From NCBI GenBank assembly GCA_001769535.1, contig MEOH01000022.1, positions 62,001 through 126,000 of the forward strand: 64,000 bases of DNA. The letters run 5' to 3'. Positions 16,830 through 26,232 of the stretch are shown piece by piece (position 1 is the stretch's first letter; every line of letters starts with the position of its first letter). Source of the stretch: Bacteroidetes bacterium GWF2_38_335. GTDB taxonomy: Bacteria; Bacteroidota; Bacteroidia; Bacteroidales; GWF2-38-335. The notes below the pieces were generated by a model. That model worked only from the letters and a program-made list of their open reading frames with translations. It made no database searches and was not told the origin of the DNA. A program made the translations under genes and the position numbers.

Positions 16830-18722
16830 CTACCACTCATTCTCAGGAACTTCCCTCTCTCCATCCACAACATACCATTTACCGTCGCGGTATCCCTTGT
16901 AAAGCGGCATGTCAAATACTTCAACTTTTTCGTATATGAAATCCTTTATGGGAGTTCCATCTACTGAAACCAGTCCGTACTTGCCGTCCTTTTTGCACAT
17001 GATTGCCTGGATTCCATATAGCTGATCGGGTTCTTTTGGAAATATATCCTGATATTCAAATGGAATCACAACCTGAAATTCCCTGTTTATCGCGCCAAAC
17101 TTACCGTTTTTGGAGGTGATGAATATTTCCGATTCATTTTCCATATATGCAGAGTTAAAAGCATCAAGACCGTCAATGCGTATCTTTCCGCTAATATCAA
17201 CTATACAGTATTTGCCGTCTTTTTGTGCGTAAGTGCAGTCGAACCCCCAGTCATTTAAAAAGTTCATGTCGATTGTTGTGAAAATGCAGGGAGTGGTAAC
17301 GGTCATGCTGTCGTTGAAAAATCCGAATTTCCCTTCTTTCTCATATTTAATATATTTATACCCGTTTGAAATTGATTCCAGGTCAATATTTTTCAGTCTT
17401 GAAAGGACAAAACTGCCTGTTGTGTCAATAATTGCATAGCTCTTGTCTTTTTTTACTATGAGTTTGCGGTTGCTGCGAATAAATTCGAATATATAGTATT
17501 CACGGAGGTCCACTAAATCAAATTCAAAACCCGAAATCATCCCCGGCTTTGTATTGGCAACAGCCCATTTGCCCTTTTTGTCCTGCATCAGGAAAAAGGG
17601 AATATTTTCATAGCCCATATCTTCATGGTATAAAGTAAATTCGGGTGAAATTTCTTTTTCAAGTACAGGCGATACCAACACATAATTTTTATCCTTCATT
17701 AATGGGAAAAAACCAAAATTTTCCAAAATGAATTCATGATCGTATGAAATATCGGTGTATACAAAGGGTATCACCGTTTTGCCATTTTTGTCTATGATGC
17801 CGTATTTTTCCTCAATGGTTGCATAACTGTATCCCATAAAAAAGTCGGCGGCATAATCATACTGATAATCTATAACCGTTTTTCCGGTGAGATCAATAAA
17901 TCCTGATTTAAAATTCATTGATACCTCACAAAGTCCCTCAGAAAATCCATTTGAAACATTTTCATAGTTATAGTCAATAATTACTTTTCCGGTCACGTCA
18001 ATGAAACCCCATTTCGTTCCTTTTTTAACAGCAGCAAGTTTTTCACTGAATGATCGTGCACCATCGTATTCAAAAGGTAAAACGGTTTTTCCTGTCTCAT
18101 CTACAAAACCATATTTTGTGCCTTTTTTTGCCCAAAGCATATTTTCAGTCCGGGTAAACGTCATGTCATCAAACCATGATTCCGATGACAGTGCGCCAGT
18201 CTTATCAAAAAAAGCATATCCTTTTTCGCCTTTTACTACAAAGTAGTTTTTTGTGAAGGTTTGGCAGGTGCTATAAACAACATCAGTAAGCTTTTCTCCC
18301 GAATCATTTAAAACTCCGTTTTTATCACCGATCTGAACAAAAATAAATCCGTTATTTGGCTGACTGATATAAGTAAACCATTTATCAGACAGTAATTTGC
18401 CTTCATCATTGACCAGATTTTTATTGTTTTTTTTGTCGGTGATATAACACAGTTTTTCATTTATCATATATACACCATCAAGGGGAATATTGATCAATAA
18501 GGTTCCACTTTTATTGATGAGGTTTGGCCCTTTGTCGGTAACTACCCTGGCCATATTTCCCGTAAACCTGTCGGCATTCAGAAACTGGTATTCAATTACC
18601 ATCTCATTTTTTTCATTCTGGTAACCCCATTTACCTTTTTGATCAATGACCGGAGTCAGTGTCTGACAAAAACCAAAAGCACTGAGTGCCAATAATGCAA
18701 TAAATAAGCGCATACTTTTCAT
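16830..18722 (-). CDS. Secreted WG-repeat protein
   Basis: A 630-residue protein with a signal peptide (MRLFIALLALSAFGFCQ, after a short MKS) and roughly ten WG-type repeats along its whole length. Examples are GKWGYQNEKNEMVIEYQF, KYGFVDETGKTVLPFEYD, KWGFIDVTGKVIIDYNYE and KYGIIDKNGKTVIPFVYT. WG repeats (WG_beta_rep) form beta structures of unknown biochemical role. No sorting domain follows the repeats (C-terminus YRDGKWYVVDGEREVPENEW). It lies 103 bp upstream of the TPR-AraC regulator on the same strand and could be transcribed with it. Two ATGs three codons apart are possible starts. Confidence 0.9.
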   Translation of the reverse strand: MKSMRLFIALLALSAFGFCQTLTPVIDQKGKWGYQNEKNEMVIEYQFLNADRFTGNMARVVTDKGPNLINKSGTLLINIPLDGVYMINEKLCYITDKKNNKNLVNDEGKLLSDKWFTYISQPNNGFIFVQIGDKNGVLNDSGEKLTDVVYSTCQTFTKNYFVVKGEKGYAFFDKTGALSSESWFDDMTFTRTENMLWAKKGTKYGFVDETGKTVLPFEYDGARSFSEKLAAVKKGTKWGFIDVTGKVIIDYNYENVSNGFSEGLCEVSMNFKSGFIDLTGKTVIDYQYDYAADFFMGYSYATIEEKYGIIDKNGKTVIPFVYTDISYDHEFILENFGFFPLMKDKNYVLVSPVLEKEISPEFTLYHEDMGYENIPFFLMQDKKGKWAVANTKPGMISGFEFDLVDLREYYIFEFIRSNRKLIVKKDKSYAIIDTTGSFVLSRLKNIDLESISNGYKYIKYEKEGKFGFFNDSMTVTTPCIFTTIDMNFLNDWGFDCTYAQKDGKYCIVDISGKIRIDGLDAFNSAYMENESEIFITSKNGKFGAINREFQVVIPFEYQDIFPKEPDQLYGIQAIMCKKDGKYGLVSVDGTPIKDFIYEKVEVFDMPLYKGYRDGKWYVVDGEREVPENEW

Positions 18723-18840
18723 GATATGTGTTTTTAAAGAACGTATAAAAATAGTAAAAATTTAAAACAAACGATGAAATAAATTTAAGGATGAAAACCG
18801 GAATCATTATGCTGAAAATCAAATTTATATTAAATTATTT

Positions 18841-18868
18841 TTGAAAAATATATTATTTTGTATATTTA
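18841..18868 (+). promoter_or_regulatory. Candidate Bacteroidota promoter for the 887-residue cargo
   Basis: TTG (18841-18843, within TTTTTG) and TATATTTA (18861-18868) are separated by 17 bp, close to the TTG / TAnnTTTG arrangement. The -7 box ends 23 bp before the ATG at 18892. Confidence 0.42.
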
Positions 18869-18891
18869 CATCATAATAAACCCTGAAAACT

Positions 18892-21555
18892 ATGAAAATT
18901 ATAACTTTTTGTTTTTTATTTGCCGGAATAGTATTGACAAATATTTCCATGGCCCAGACTCATTTATGGTCGGGCGCCACTACCTGTGCCAGTTCAACTG
19001 ATTACAAAGCTTCTGCAACAGATGCTTCCGGAAATACTATTGTTACCGGAACATTTAGTCAGGTCACAGATTTTGATATAACAGGCGCTACAGTAAATCT
19101 AACCAATACAGGAGGGAGCGATATGTTTATCGCTAAATATGATGTCAATGGCAGTTTGTTGTTTGCTAAACAGATTGGCGGATCAGGTGGAACGGATTTT
19201 TGCATACCCAACGATATTTGCCTTGACAATGCAGGAAATATTTATATTACAGGATATTTTATGAATGCAGTGGATTTTGACCCTTCGGTTACAGCATATA
19301 ATTTAACGGGAGCAAGTTATGATGTGTTTTTTGCAAAATACACAAATCTGGGAGTATTGTCCTGGGTTAAACGTCTGACCACTGCAGGTGGTGATTATGG
19401 AAAGACCATTAATCTTGATAATTCCGGAAATATTTACCTTACCGGAGATTTTCCGGGAACCATGGATTTTGATCCGGGAGCCGGAACACAAAATCTTACC
19501 GCTGTTGGCACACAGGATATTTTCTTCGCAAAATACACATCGGCAGGGGCATATATCTGGGCCAAGAGAATTGGTGTAACGAATTTAAATTATTCATGGT
19601 TTGCGACTGTTGACTCTGATGGTTCATTGATTTTTTCAGGTTCTGTTGAAGGCACTCCCGATTTTGATCCGGGAACCGGCACTGCCAATGTAACCGGCTC
19701 TTCTTATATTGCCAAGTATGACGGATCAGGCAACTTTATATGGGCATTTTCTCCCGTGGCAAACGTCAATTCCATAAATGCTGATGCCGGTAAAAATATT
19801 ATTTACACAACTTACAGCGCCCTCTATAAAATTGATCAAAATGGCGGTGCTCTCTGGAACTTCAATCTGGGCGCCCAAAACATTGCAAACCTCGATGCTT
19901 CAGGAAATATTTTGCTGGCCGGAGCCATTTCAATGACCACGGATCTGGATCCCGGCCCCGACATGTATAATGTCGCTCTTTCAGGTTCTCAAAGTGGCTT
20001 TTTTGCATGCTATAATACAGATGGTGATTTTCTTTGGGGGAATGTTCTTCAGGGATCCGGCTACTCATTTATTAAGTACTCAAACATTTACCTGAGCAAT
20101 TTTTTTATTGTTGCCGATATGAATAACACCGTAGATTTTGATGTAACAACTGGTACCGCATCCACAACGAGATCATCTATATCAGTAGCGCTTGCAGGAT
20201 ATTCACTTTTTGACGGGGTTTCAGTCCAGCCGGTTGAACAGACCATCTGCGAACTACAGAATGTTCCATTCTCCGTGTCTGCGGTCGGAATTGGATTGCA
20301 ATACCAGTGGCAGGTAAATGACGGAGTTTCATGGGCTGATGTTGTTGATGATGCTGTATATTCAGGATCTCAAACAAATGCATTGTCAATTACCAGTGCT
20401 CCTGTTTCAATAAACGGTTATCATTACAGATGCTACGTTTCAAATGCTTTTGGTTCTGAAAATTCAGACGCTGTGATGCTTACTGTCAATCCCCTTCCCG
20501 ATATCGAATTGGGCGAAGATGTAATGGTTTGCGGTTATGAAACAACCGTGCTCGACCCGGGTTATAGTGCTGATTATTCATATGACTGGAACGACGGGTC
20601 AACCAATCCGACTTATTCAACCACAATTCCCGGTTATTATTCGGTTACCGTTTCCAATTCGATCACAGGCTGTACATCTTACGATGATATCAATATTTCA
20701 TATCGCTACCCATTTAACGACGAGCAAATCTGCATGGTTACCGTTGATACGCTTTCGGGTGACAATTTAATTGTTTGGGAAAAAACTGCCGGTGTAAATA
20801 CTGTGATGTTTAAAGTATACCGCGAGTCTGTTGTGGCCGGCGTGTATGATTCAATCGGTTACAGAAACTTCGATGATATCAGCGTTTGGATAGATGACGG
20901 TGTGGATCCCGCTTCGCAGGCATATTTCTACAAAATTACCTGCGTTGATGATTGTGGGAATGAATCACCAATTGAGTCATGTACTGCCCATAAAACCATC
21001 CACTTGCAGGTTAGTCCGGGTTCACCCTCGGGTTATGAACTGGACTGGGACGAATATCAGGGATTCTCATACCCCTCTTATAAGATTTACCGCGCCAATG
21101 TGGGCGGGACTTTCTCACTTGTTTATACTATTTCCTCAAGCTTAACAGCATGGACTGATGTTTCGGCTCCGGCAGTTCCTCTGGAATACCGTGTTGCAGT
21201 TGATAAAGGTGAGGCATGCTATCCTACCGGACCAGGAAAAGACCTGACAGGACCCTACAGCCAGTCGGTTTCAAATCTTGAAGACAACGGGGTGGGTGTA
21301 AATGTTGCTGAAAACGGCAAATTGGAAATTTCTGTGTATCCGGTTCCGGCAAACAGCTTCCTGAATATTGAAGCACCATCAGAAACCAGCGTGAATTACG
21401 AAATTGTAAATGCAGCCGGACAGATTGTTTCAACAGGAACTATTTCAGCCATTAAAACAACATTGGATATTTCAGGTTTTGAAAATGGTGTGTATGTATT
21501 GAAAATAAAATCAGAAAAATTCAATACTAAGGAAAGATTTGTAATAAGCAGATAA
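18892..21555 (+). CDS. T9SS type A cargo with SBBP beta-propeller and Ig/Fn3-like domains
   Basis: An 887-residue secreted protein. Signal peptide MKIITFCFLFAGIVLTNISMA. Residues about 25-430 are SBBP-type repeats in which DFDPG or DFDPS recurs with FFAKYT..G...W and DNAGNIYITG. An Ig-like domain (about 445-540; QYQWQVNDGVSWADV, YRCYVSNAFGSENSD), a second unit with LGEDVMVC and GYYSVTVSNS, and Fn3-like segments (FKVYRESVVAGVYDSIG, YKIYRANVGGTFSLVY) follow. The last 80 residues form a type A sorting domain (VYPVPANSFLNIE ... NGVYVLKIKSEKFN). It has no recognisable catalytic residues. It is transcribed away from the WG-repeat gene and ends at a hairpin shared with the convergent oxidoreductase gene. 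Confidence 0.9.
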   Translation: MKIITFCFLFAGIVLTNISMAQTHLWSGATTCASSTDYKASATDASGNTIVTGTFSQVTDFDITGATVNLTNTGGSDMFIAKYDVNGSLLFAKQIGGSGGTDFCIPNDICLDNAGNIYITGYFMNAVDFDPSVTAYNLTGASYDVFFAKYTNLGVLSWVKRLTTAGGDYGKTINLDNSGNIYLTGDFPGTMDFDPGAGTQNLTAVGTQDIFFAKYTSAGAYIWAKRIGVTNLNYSWFATVDSDGSLIFSGSVEGTPDFDPGTGTANVTGSSYIAKYDGSGNFIWAFSPVANVNSINADAGKNIIYTTYSALYKIDQNGGALWNFNLGAQNIANLDASGNILLAGAISMTTDLDPGPDMYNVALSGSQSGFFACYNTDGDFLWGNVLQGSGYSFIKYSNIYLSNFFIVADMNNTVDFDVTTGTASTTRSSISVALAGYSLFDGVSVQPVEQTICELQNVPFSVSAVGIGLQYQWQVNDGVSWADVVDDAVYSGSQTNALSITSAPVSINGYHYRCYVSNAFGSENSDAVMLTVNPLPDIELGEDVMVCGYETTVLDPGYSADYSYDWNDGSTNPTYSTTIPGYYSVTVSNSITGCTSYDDINISYRYPFNDEQICMVTVDTLSGDNLIVWEKTAGVNTVMFKVYRESVVAGVYDSIGYRNFDDISVWIDDGVDPASQAYFYKITCVDDCGNESPIESCTAHKTIHLQVSPGSPSGYELDWDEYQGFSYPSYKIYRANVGGTFSLVYTISSSLTAWTDVSAPAVPLEYRVAVDKGEACYPTGPGKDLTGPYSQSVSNLEDNGVGVNVAENGKLEISVYPVPANSFLNIEAPSETSVNYEIVNAAGQIVSTGTISAIKTTLDISGFENGVYVLKIKSEKFNTKERFVISR

Positions 21556-21556
21556 G

Positions 21557-21605
21557 TTTTTGCCGCTAATGCGCTAATGTATAATTTGTGCATTAGCGGC
21601 AAAAA
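21557..21605. terminator. Bidirectional terminator between convergent genes
   Basis: TTTTTGCCGCTAATGC (21557-21572) pairs perfectly with GCATTAGCGGCAAAAA (21590-21605). The outer A:T pairs give a T-tract in both directions. It resembles the hairpin at 50786 (GCCGCGAATGCGC). Confidence 0.88.
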
Positions 21606-21611
21606 ATAAAT

Positions 21612-22235
21612 TTAGGAATACCATTCATTCAACACAGCATCAATCTTTGCTTTTGCAGTATCCATATTTTCCTCTTTCATTTTGGGATTTGATGTTGTTG
21701 CGCCAATTACTTCGGCTTTTTCAAACCCCATAAATGCAAATTCTATTTTTGCTAGAAGCTCAAGTGTATTCCATTCGGGATAGTTAATTGACACTTTATC
21801 CGGAGTATATGATCCCCCGCTGGTGTAAACGGTTAAGGATTTTTTCCCTTTGTACATGCCAAACGGACCGGTTGGGCCATAATCAAATGCCATGCCTTTT
21901 TGCATGATGTTGTCAAACCAGGTTTTAACAATTCCTGGAATTCCAAAATTATGCATGGGATAAGCCATAATAATGATATCAGCTTCTTTTACCTGATTTG
22001 CAAATGCATCCATTTTTGAAACACTTTTTTTAAGCTCTTCAGATATTTCCTTTCCCTGATAATTTCTTTGATAGTAGGCCATCAGACTGTCATTGTCAAA
22101 AAACTCGGGTTTATCTTCAAGCAAATCTATATGTTTGTATTCTTTGTTTTCAAATTTTGCCATGATGTGATCAAACAACTTTTTTGTGTTTGAATAATCT
22201 TTTCCGGGCAGGTAACTTATAATTAATGTTTTCAT
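21612..22235 (-). CDS. Flavodoxin-fold NAD(P)H-dependent oxidoreductase (azoreductase/NQO family)
   Basis: A 207-residue cytoplasmic protein. The N-terminal MKTLIISYLPGKDYSNTKKL is the FMN phosphate-binding region of the flavodoxin-like fold. IIIMAYPMHNFGIPGIVKTW is the AcpD/FMN-dependent NADH-azoreductase signature, followed by GMAFDYGPTGPFGMYKGKK and TSGGSY. Such enzymes reduce quinones or azo compounds by two electrons with an FMN cofactor. The ATG at 22235 is preferred to a TTG four codons earlier. It is a single gene convergent with the 887-residue cargo. The in vivo substrate is unknown. Confidence 0.9.
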   Translation of the reverse strand: MKTLIISYLPGKDYSNTKKLFDHIMAKFENKEYKHIDLLEDKPEFFDNDSLMAYYQRNYQGKEISEELKKSVSKMDAFANQVKEADIIIMAYPMHNFGIPGIVKTWFDNIMQKGMAFDYGPTGPFGMYKGKKSLTVYTSGGSYTPDKVSINYPEWNTLELLAKIEFAFMGFEKAEVIGATTSNPKMKEENMDTAKAKIDAVLNEWYS

Positions 22236-22380
22236 TTTTATAATCAATTAAAATGGTGTTTAAATTTTATACTTATTTTTTAAACAAAAAAAAGGAGGAA
22301 AGGTTCATTTTCCATTTGTGTTTTTTAGAAAACATCGGAATAGCTGATAATTAAATGTTGATTTGTATTATAATTTCTTT

Positions 22381-22519
22381 TTGTGTACATGACAAAACGT
22401 AATGGAGTAATAAACTTAAGGTAGTTGAATTTAAGATTTCTCCCGTTGGTCGAAATCTTCTTTAACTATCTGGAATCCAGTTTCGTTGTTCCAATATAAT
22501 TTATTTGTCATGTACTGAA
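22381..22519. mobile_element. Possible MITE: 139-bp element with terminal inverted repeats and 9-bp flanking repeat
   Basis: GTACATGACAAA (22385-22396) and its exact reverse complement TTTGTCATGTAC (22504-22515) sit near the ends of the segment. The 9-mer AATTTCTTT occurs directly before it (22372-22380) and directly after it (22520-22528), like a target-site duplication. The interior also folds: AAGATTTC (22433-22440) pairs with GAAATCTT around a short loop. It has no coding capacity and fills most of the 356-bp gap upstream of the phosphofructokinase gene. It could instead be a structured leader RNA; AT-richness makes the 9-mer less compelling. Confidence 0.42.
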
Positions 22520-22591
22520 AATTTCTTTATACATGATAAAAATGCATCTTAATAATTTTTACTATATTGCAATAGATTAAATTTCATTAAA

Positions 22592-23914
22592 ATGATAAAC
22601 GACGATTTTACAGTAAAAATGCTCGGCCGCTGCTCGGTCGCGTCACCGCTTAAGCTGTCTTCAATTAGCGGAGACGGAGTGTTTAATTATATTACCGACG
22701 AAGAAAGAGTTTTATACGATAATTCTCTTTCGAATTTTCTGAAATGTAAAGAAACCGGCGAGATGCCGATCAGTTTTGAAAAAGCCGGACCAAGGGAAAA
22801 GCTTTTTTTTGAGCCGGCAAAAACCAAAGTTGCCATTGTTACCTGCGGCGGACTTTGCCCCGGATTAAACAATGTAATCCGCAGTCTGGTTATGGAATTG
22901 AATTACCGTTATAAAATCACCAGGGTAATTGGCATACAATATGGTTACGAAGGCCTTATATCCAAGTACAACCATTCTTTTATTGATCTTACCCCGAAAA
23001 TGGTTGAAAATATCAGCCTTATGGGAGGAACCATTCTCGGCTCTTCGCGCGGAAATCAGGACGTACCCGAAATGGTTGACACCCTTGAAAACAACAACAT
23101 CAACATTTTGTTCTGTATCGGCGGTGACGGCACATTGCGTGGCGCAAATGACCTTTCCAACGAGATTGCTGCCCGCGGGTTAAAGATTTCAGTGATTGGA
23201 ATTCCCAAAACCATTGACAATGACATAGGATACATTGAAAAATCCTTTGGTTTTGAAACTGCTTTTTCAATTGCCCGGGATATTATCCGTGATGCGCATA
23301 ATGAAGCAGTGGGTGCGTATAACGGCATTGCACTTATTAAACTTATGGGACGTGACTCAGGTTTTATTGCCGCAAACGCTACCCTTTCCATGCAGGAAGT
23401 CAATTATGTGATTATTCCCGAAATGGATTTTGAACTTCACGGGGGCAGGGGATTTTTGAAAGAACTCAGAAAACGTCTCGAAGAACGCCGTCATGCATTG
23501 ATTGTCGTTGCCGAAGGAGCCGGTCAGCACCTCTTTGAAAGCGGTGATGTGACCAAAGATGCCTCAGGCAATGTAAAACACAAAGACATCGGCTTGTTCC
23601 TGAAAGATAAAATTGCTGAGGAATTTGAGCATAAAAAATTTCCTTATTCATTAAAATATATCGACCCGAGCTATATCATCCGAAGCGCGGCAGCCAACGC
23701 CAACGACAGCAAATTCTGCAGTCTGCTCGCCCAAAACGCCGTACACGGTGCCATGGCAGGAAAAACCGGTTGTGTGGTTGGGTACTGGAATCATGCCTTT
23801 ACTTACCTGCCCATTCCAATCGCCGTTAAGGAAAGAAAGAAAATCAACCTTGAAAGCGAATTGTGGTGGAATGTGCTTGAAACGACCGGGCAGCCGGTTA
23901 CGATGAAAACCTGA
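22592..23914 (+). CDS. 6-phosphofructokinase, ATP-dependent plant/TP0108-like group
   Basis: A 440-residue glycolytic enzyme that phosphorylates fructose 6-phosphate to the 1,6-bisphosphate. Visible motifs are VTCGGLCPGLNNVIR (nucleotide loop), CIGGDGTLRGAN, GIPKTIDNDI (catalytic Asp), LMGRDSGFIAANATL (sugar binding), IPEMDFELHGG and VVAEGAGQ. GGDGT has Gly where PPi-dependent enzymes have Asp, while PKTIDND has the Lys found in PPi-type and long plant-type enzymes. This Gly/Lys combination is known from ATP-using members such as plant PFKs, so ATP is the likelier donor. The N-terminal 70-residue extension also fits that group. It is a single gene with its own terminator. Confidence 0.92.
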   Translation: MINDDFTVKMLGRCSVASPLKLSSISGDGVFNYITDEERVLYDNSLSNFLKCKETGEMPISFEKAGPREKLFFEPAKTKVAIVTCGGLCPGLNNVIRSLVMELNYRYKITRVIGIQYGYEGLISKYNHSFIDLTPKMVENISLMGGTILGSSRGNQDVPEMVDTLENNNINILFCIGGDGTLRGANDLSNEIAARGLKISVIGIPKTIDNDIGYIEKSFGFETAFSIARDIIRDAHNEAVGAYNGIALIKLMGRDSGFIAANATLSMQEVNYVIIPEMDFELHGGRGFLKELRKRLEERRHALIVVAEGAGQHLFESGDVTKDASGNVKHKDIGLFLKDKIAEEFEHKKFPYSLKYIDPSYIIRSAAANANDSKFCSLLAQNAVHGAMAGKTGCVVGYWNHAFTYLPIPIAVKERKKINLESELWWNVLETTGQPVTMKT

Positions 23915-23915
23915 T

Positions 23916-23943
23916 AAAAAAACCGCCTGGGGCGGTTTTTTTT
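23916..23943 (+). terminator. Terminator of phosphofructokinase
   Basis: AACCGCC (23921-23927) pairs with GGCGGTT (23931-23937), preceded by an A-tract and followed by a T-tract, starting 2 bp after the stop codon. Confidence 0.92.
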
Positions 23944-24187
23944 ATGTATGATGTATGATGTCAAATATTTGATGTCAAATGTTTTGTGAAGGGTAGGCGA
24001 TTGGCTTTGGGTTTTTATGCTGGCTTTTGCCTTCCAACCTTTAACATCCCTTTCAATCACTTCACCGACCAATTTCCCCATTTCACCTATTTTTATTAAA
24101 TAATTAATCCTTAGCGAAATACTTTTGGTCAAAAGTTTTTTAATAAAAATTAACAAAAACTTAATATACTTTGGAAACTTTTATTAC

Positions 24188-24195
24188 TAATTTTG
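24188..24195 (+). promoter_or_regulatory. -7 promoter element of the efflux operon
   Basis: TAATTTTG fits TAnnTTTG and lies 27 bp before the ATG of the TetR gene at 24223. A TTTG is present 14 bp upstream, which is shorter spacing than usual. Confidence 0.38.
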
Positions 24196-24222
24196 TTTCC
24201 TGAGTTTTTAAAGTTTTTTATT

Positions 24223-24849
24223 ATGGAAAGCGAATTTGAAAAAATACTTGAAAAGGTTTTTCACCTGTACAGAAAATACGGAGTGAAAAGCATTACAATG
24301 GACGATGTGGCACGAGAACTGGGTATCTCAAAAAAGACTTTATACCAGTATGTCGAAGATAAAGCCCAACTGGTCGACAAAGTTGTGGACTTTGAAATAA
24401 GGCGCCGTGAATCATGCCACATGATGGATACAGGTAATGTTGAAAATGCCATTGACGAACTTTTTGCGGTGAACAAAAGTATCAACAGAATGTTGAAAGA
24501 GCATAATCCCTCAATGGAATATGATTTGAAAAAATATTACCCTGATTCTTACATGAAAATCCAGAAAAAAAGGCATGATGGAATGTATTATTCAATTCTT
24601 CAGAATCTGATAAAGGGAAAAACTGAAGGGTATTACCGGAGTGATGTTAACGAAAAAATTATTGCCAAGCTTTATCTTTCAAGGGTTGAGGGAATCATTG
24701 AAAATGATTTTTTTACCGTTGAGGAATTTACTTCGCCGGCAGTAATAAGGGAAATTCTCACTTACCATATCAGGGGAATTGCCAATGAAAAGGGAATTAA
24801 ATATTTCGAAAACAATATTAAAAAATTTAATTACATAGAGAATGAATAG
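24223..24849 (+). CDS. TetR/AcrR-family regulator of the efflux operon
   Basis: A 208-residue regulator. The N-terminal HTH (about 10-55) reads KYGVKSITMDDVARELGISK followed by KTLYQYVEDKAQLVDKVVDF, the usual TetR DNA-binding pattern. The C-terminal helical domain would bind a ligand. The ATG at 24223 is preferred to an in-frame TTG at 24193 because it sits 10 residues before the conserved helix. The stop overlaps the TolC-family start by 8 bp, so the regulator is the first gene of the efflux operon and probably represses it. Confidence 0.92.
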   Translation: MESEFEKILEKVFHLYRKYGVKSITMDDVARELGISKKTLYQYVEDKAQLVDKVVDFEIRRRESCHMMDTGNVENAIDELFAVNKSINRMLKEHNPSMEYDLKKYYPDSYMKIQKKRHDGMYYSILQNLIKGKTEGYYRSDVNEKIIAKLYLSRVEGIIENDFFTVEEFTSPAVIREILTYHIRGIANEKGIKYFENNIKKFNYIENE

Positions 24850-26221
24850 AAAATTTTTACTTCTGCCGGCATTTTTATTTTTGTTTTGGACGGCAGGAGC
24901 GCAGGACGAAAAGGTGCCTGAACAAAAAACAGCTTTTTCACTAAAAGAGGCACAGGAATATGCTTTGATTAACAACACAAGTGTGAAAAATGCAATTATC
25001 GATATCGAAATTGCTAAAAAGAAAGTCTGGGAAACCACAGCCATTGGACTGCCTCAGGTTAATGGTAACGTAAACTATCAAAATGTTTTTACGGTTCCCG
25101 AAATGAGCTTTGGCGGTTATATTGACTGGGCATCTATGGACCCTTCAATTCCACTAACCTCAGGTGATGTTTTGTCTCATTATGTAATGCCTGAACCAAT
25201 TCAACTTGGCGTGAAGGAAAATGTGACCTGGGACATAACTGTCAGTCAGTTGATTTTTAGCGGTGAGTATATCGTTGGACTTCAGGCAGCAAAAACATTT
25301 CAGCAGGTTTCAGCACTTAGTCTTGAAAAAGCAAAAATCGAAACCAAACTTTTAATAAAAGAGACTTATACGCTGGTTCAAATATTAGAGGAAAACAGAA
25401 AGATTATAACTAATTCACTTGAAAATACAGAGAAAATTCTTGCCGATTTGCAAGCCACAAATAAAGTGGGTTTCCTTGACCAAACCTCAGTTGATCAGCT
25501 TGAGCTTACAACTCATAACCTTACAAATGCTAAAATATCAGTTGAGAAACAAATCAATACGGTTAAATTATTGCTGAAATATCAGATGGGCATGAATATG
25601 GATCAGGAAATTTCACTTACCGAATCTGCTGAAACTATTTTAAGTACTGTTGAATCTGATAAAATTCTTCTTCAGCCATTCGATATTGGTAAAAATATTG
25701 ATTATCAAATGTTGGAAGTTCAGGAAGAAATCACCAGTTTATCTTTGAAAAGACAAAAATCGACCAATCTTCCTACCCTGTCGGCTTTTTACAGACATCA
25801 GGAACAGATGAAAACACCTGAATTTAACTTTACTTCTCCCGATATGATCGGAGTAAGTCTGAAAGTTCCAATTTTCGCATCCGGTACACGACATGTAAAA
25901 ATTCAGCAAGCAAAACTGGAGCTGTTGCAAATCGAAAATAACAAGCTAAATGTCGAGCAGGCTCTTAATATGCAGGTAGAACAAGCCAGAAACAGTTTTA
26001 TTACTGCAAACAATAAATATATACTTGAAAAAGACAATCTGGATCTCTCAAAAAGAATTTACGACAATACATTAATCAAATTTCAAAATGGGTCGGTATC
26101 GAGCATGGAGTTGACACAAGCTCAAAACCAAATGCTAAATACTCAAATGGGTTACTTCACGGCAATCCTGGATCTTTTAAAAGCAAAAAACACATTAGAT
26201 AAAGCAATAAATAACTATTAA
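24842..26221 (+). CDS. TolC-family outer-membrane efflux channel
   Basis: A 459-residue protein with a signal peptide (MNRKFLLLPAFLFLFWTAGAQ). Two long helical-coil halves typical of OEP/TolC proteins follow: KEAQEYALINNTSVKNAIID near the N-terminus, LATNKVGFLDQTSVDQLEL-like helices mid-protein, GVSLKVPIFASGTRHVKIQQ, and NGSVSSMELTQAQNQML near the C-terminus. It forms a trimeric channel through the outer membrane and periplasm. It starts inside the end of the TetR gene and precedes the adaptor by 11 bp, making a complete tripartite export system with the next two genes. Confidence 0.92.
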   Translation: MNRKFLLLPAFLFLFWTAGAQDEKVPEQKTAFSLKEAQEYALINNTSVKNAIIDIEIAKKKVWETTAIGLPQVNGNVNYQNVFTVPEMSFGGYIDWASMDPSIPLTSGDVLSHYVMPEPIQLGVKENVTWDITVSQLIFSGEYIVGLQAAKTFQQVSALSLEKAKIETKLLIKETYTLVQILEENRKIITNSLENTEKILADLQATNKVGFLDQTSVDQLELTTHNLTNAKISVEKQINTVKLLLKYQMGMNMDQEISLTESAETILSTVESDKILLQPFDIGKNIDYQMLEVQEEITSLSLKRQKSTNLPTLSAFYRHQEQMKTPEFNFTSPDMIGVSLKVPIFASGTRHVKIQQAKLELLQIENNKLNVEQALNMQVEQARNSFITANNKYILEKDNLDLSKRIYDNTLIKFQNGSVSSMELTQAQNQMLNTQMGYFTAILDLLKAKNTLDKAINNY

Positions 26222-26232
26222 AAATATACACA

